DNA from: HK-STAS-PATE-36 sp964610345
Lineage (GTDB): Bacteria > Patescibacteriota > Saccharimonadia > Saccharimonadales > JAGQNJ01
Length of the DNA: 5,269 nt
Assembly (NCBI GenBank): GCA_964610345.1
Contig: CAZSVQ010000043.1
Coordinates: 1 to 5,269 of the forward strand
Direction of reading: 5' to 3'
The notes under the pieces are model-generated. The model made no database searches. It saw nothing but the letters and a program-made list of their open reading frames with translations, and was not told the DNA's origin. This document shows positions 4,587 to 5,269 of this stretch, one piece after another. A program made the position numbers and the translations under genes. The stretch's first letter is position 1. The number at the start of each line of letters is the position of its first letter.

Positions 4587-5269
4587 TTAAGGTGTTGTGC
4601 AAGTTTGGTTTGCAGAAAATGGCGTTGGAATTACATCCCATTTTTTACAAATACTATCAGTGGTCGACAACGCAGCGCCTGGGAACAAGCCTCCGTATGG
4701 AGCGCTTGAACTACTAGAATTACTCCTAAGCTCTAGGGCTTCACTAATGGGTACTCTAACGCGAATGCGCCGTAGTACATCGGCTGCTTTGCCGGTTACA
4801 TCTATCTCTGCTTGAGCGTTATTAAAATCTAGCTGAGTGTTAGCAACACCGCCAACGGTACCGTAAGCCTGCATGTCAATTTTTGCTGTCTTATATAAAG
4901 GTTGTATTACTACGTAATTTTTTGTTCCACTAAGTCCGTTAATGTCTACATTGCAGAAATATGGGCTAGGACTGGTTGTGTTGCCTGCATTACATTTGCC
5001 GTTTACAAATACTCCTTGTCCTGGTGCGTATTGATTATTTGCAACATAGTCTATTTGACCAGCATTACCAGGGCTGCTATCAACAATTGGAGTCAAAAAC
5101 ATAGTATGAGCCTTCCCTTTTAAAGAATCTCTGGTTTCTGATCCACTAAATGGAAAGATTGTAACCCTTAACATCGGTGAATCGTACGAGCTGCCATTTT
5201 GCGGCCTATCAAAACCAGTGGCAAATGATGTCGAATTATCCGCTCCTTGCCAACTAATGCGTAATTTTG
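4587..5269 (-). CDS. Secreted or pilin-like protein, 5' end beyond window
   Basis: The frame is open to the right edge and ends in TAA; 226 codons are visible. It reads LRISWQGADNS at the edge, then SPMLRVTIFPF, a long stretch rich in Asn, Gly, Ser, Thr and Tyr, the segment EIDVTGKAADVLRRIRVRVP, a poly-Ser linker (SNSSSSSAPYGG) and a Cys-containing C-terminus. An internal ATG at 5174 has no ribosome site and the coding pattern continues before it, so it is not the start. The four cysteines fall in two pairs (KCN and FCN; ICK and TCT) that could form disulfides outside the cell. I associate the DVTGKAxDVLRRI segment with type IV pilus minor-pilin or surface proteins of Saccharibacteria, but this is from memory and the prepilin signal would lie outside the window. 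An extracellular location is better supported than the pilus role. Confidence 0.7.
   Translation of the reverse strand, partial: KLRISWQGADNSTSFATGFDRPQNGSSYDSPMLRVTIFPFSGSETRDSLKGKAHTMFLTPIVDSSPGNAGQIDYVANNQYAPGQGVFVNGKCNAGNTTSPSPYFCNVDINGLSGTKNYVVIQPLYKTAKIDMQAYGTVGGVANTQLDFNNAQAEIDVTGKAADVLRRIRVRVPISEALELRSNSSSSSAPYGGLFPGAALSTTDSICKKWDVIPTPFSANQTCTTP

Noticed and set aside
4597..5123. Two plus-strand frames of 72-73 codons opposite the pilin-like gene
   Set aside because: They overlap a longer patterned frame, have no ribosome site and resemble no family.

Overview
The window looks like a chromosomal segment of a small-genome, low-GC bacterium, most likely a member of the Patescibacteria (CPR), with Candidatus Saccharibacteria (TM7) as the best guess. 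The clues are the gene mix (a lone Xer-type recombinase, a membrane-anchored parvulin-like protein with a very basic N-terminus, a bacterial RRM protein, an enlarged nucleoside diphosphate kinase, and a pilin-like or surface protein), the short spacers, and CCA encoded in both tRNA genes. The standard code fits: glycine is GGN and all seven stops are TAA or TAG. The lineage call is inference from style and family memory. No rRNA or marker phylogeny was available.

Layout. From 1 to about 230 there is a plus-strand tRNA-Asp(GUC) unit with its own promoter and terminator. Converging on it is a 58-codon zinc-finger-like gene on the minus strand (229-405). From 406 to 640 no ordinary gene is seen, but 451-640 contains five nested complementary segments and may be an RNA or a structured leader. 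A minus-strand terminator (645-683) ends a long minus-strand block. In order of transcription that block is ndk (3548-2991), tRNA-Arg(CCU) (2950-2876), a bacterial PH-domain membrane protein (2797-2216) overlapping by 26 nt a parvulin/SurA-like membrane protein (2241-1147), then an RRM RNA-binding protein (1008-706) with a repeat-rich 138-nt leader. A Xer-type tyrosine recombinase (3630-4541, plus) is transcribed divergently from ndk. It converges on the 3' part of a large secreted or pilin-like gene (4587 to beyond the right edge, minus).

How the genes relate. The PH-domain protein and the parvulin-like protein are translationally linked and both sit in the membrane, so they probably work at the cell envelope. 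ndk, the tRNA genes and the RRM protein are housekeeping functions in nucleotide supply, translation and RNA handling. The recombinase has the size and residues of a chromosome-dimer resolvase. No phage, insertion sequence, CRISPR array or defence cassette is visible.

The points most worth a second look are the nested structure at 451-640, the unlisted small zinc-finger gene, the parvulin domain with a displaced or missing catalytic histidine pair, the two insertions in NDK, and three genes with a -10-like hexamer 6-7 nt before ATG and little or no Shine-Dalgarno, which suggests leaderless mRNAs.
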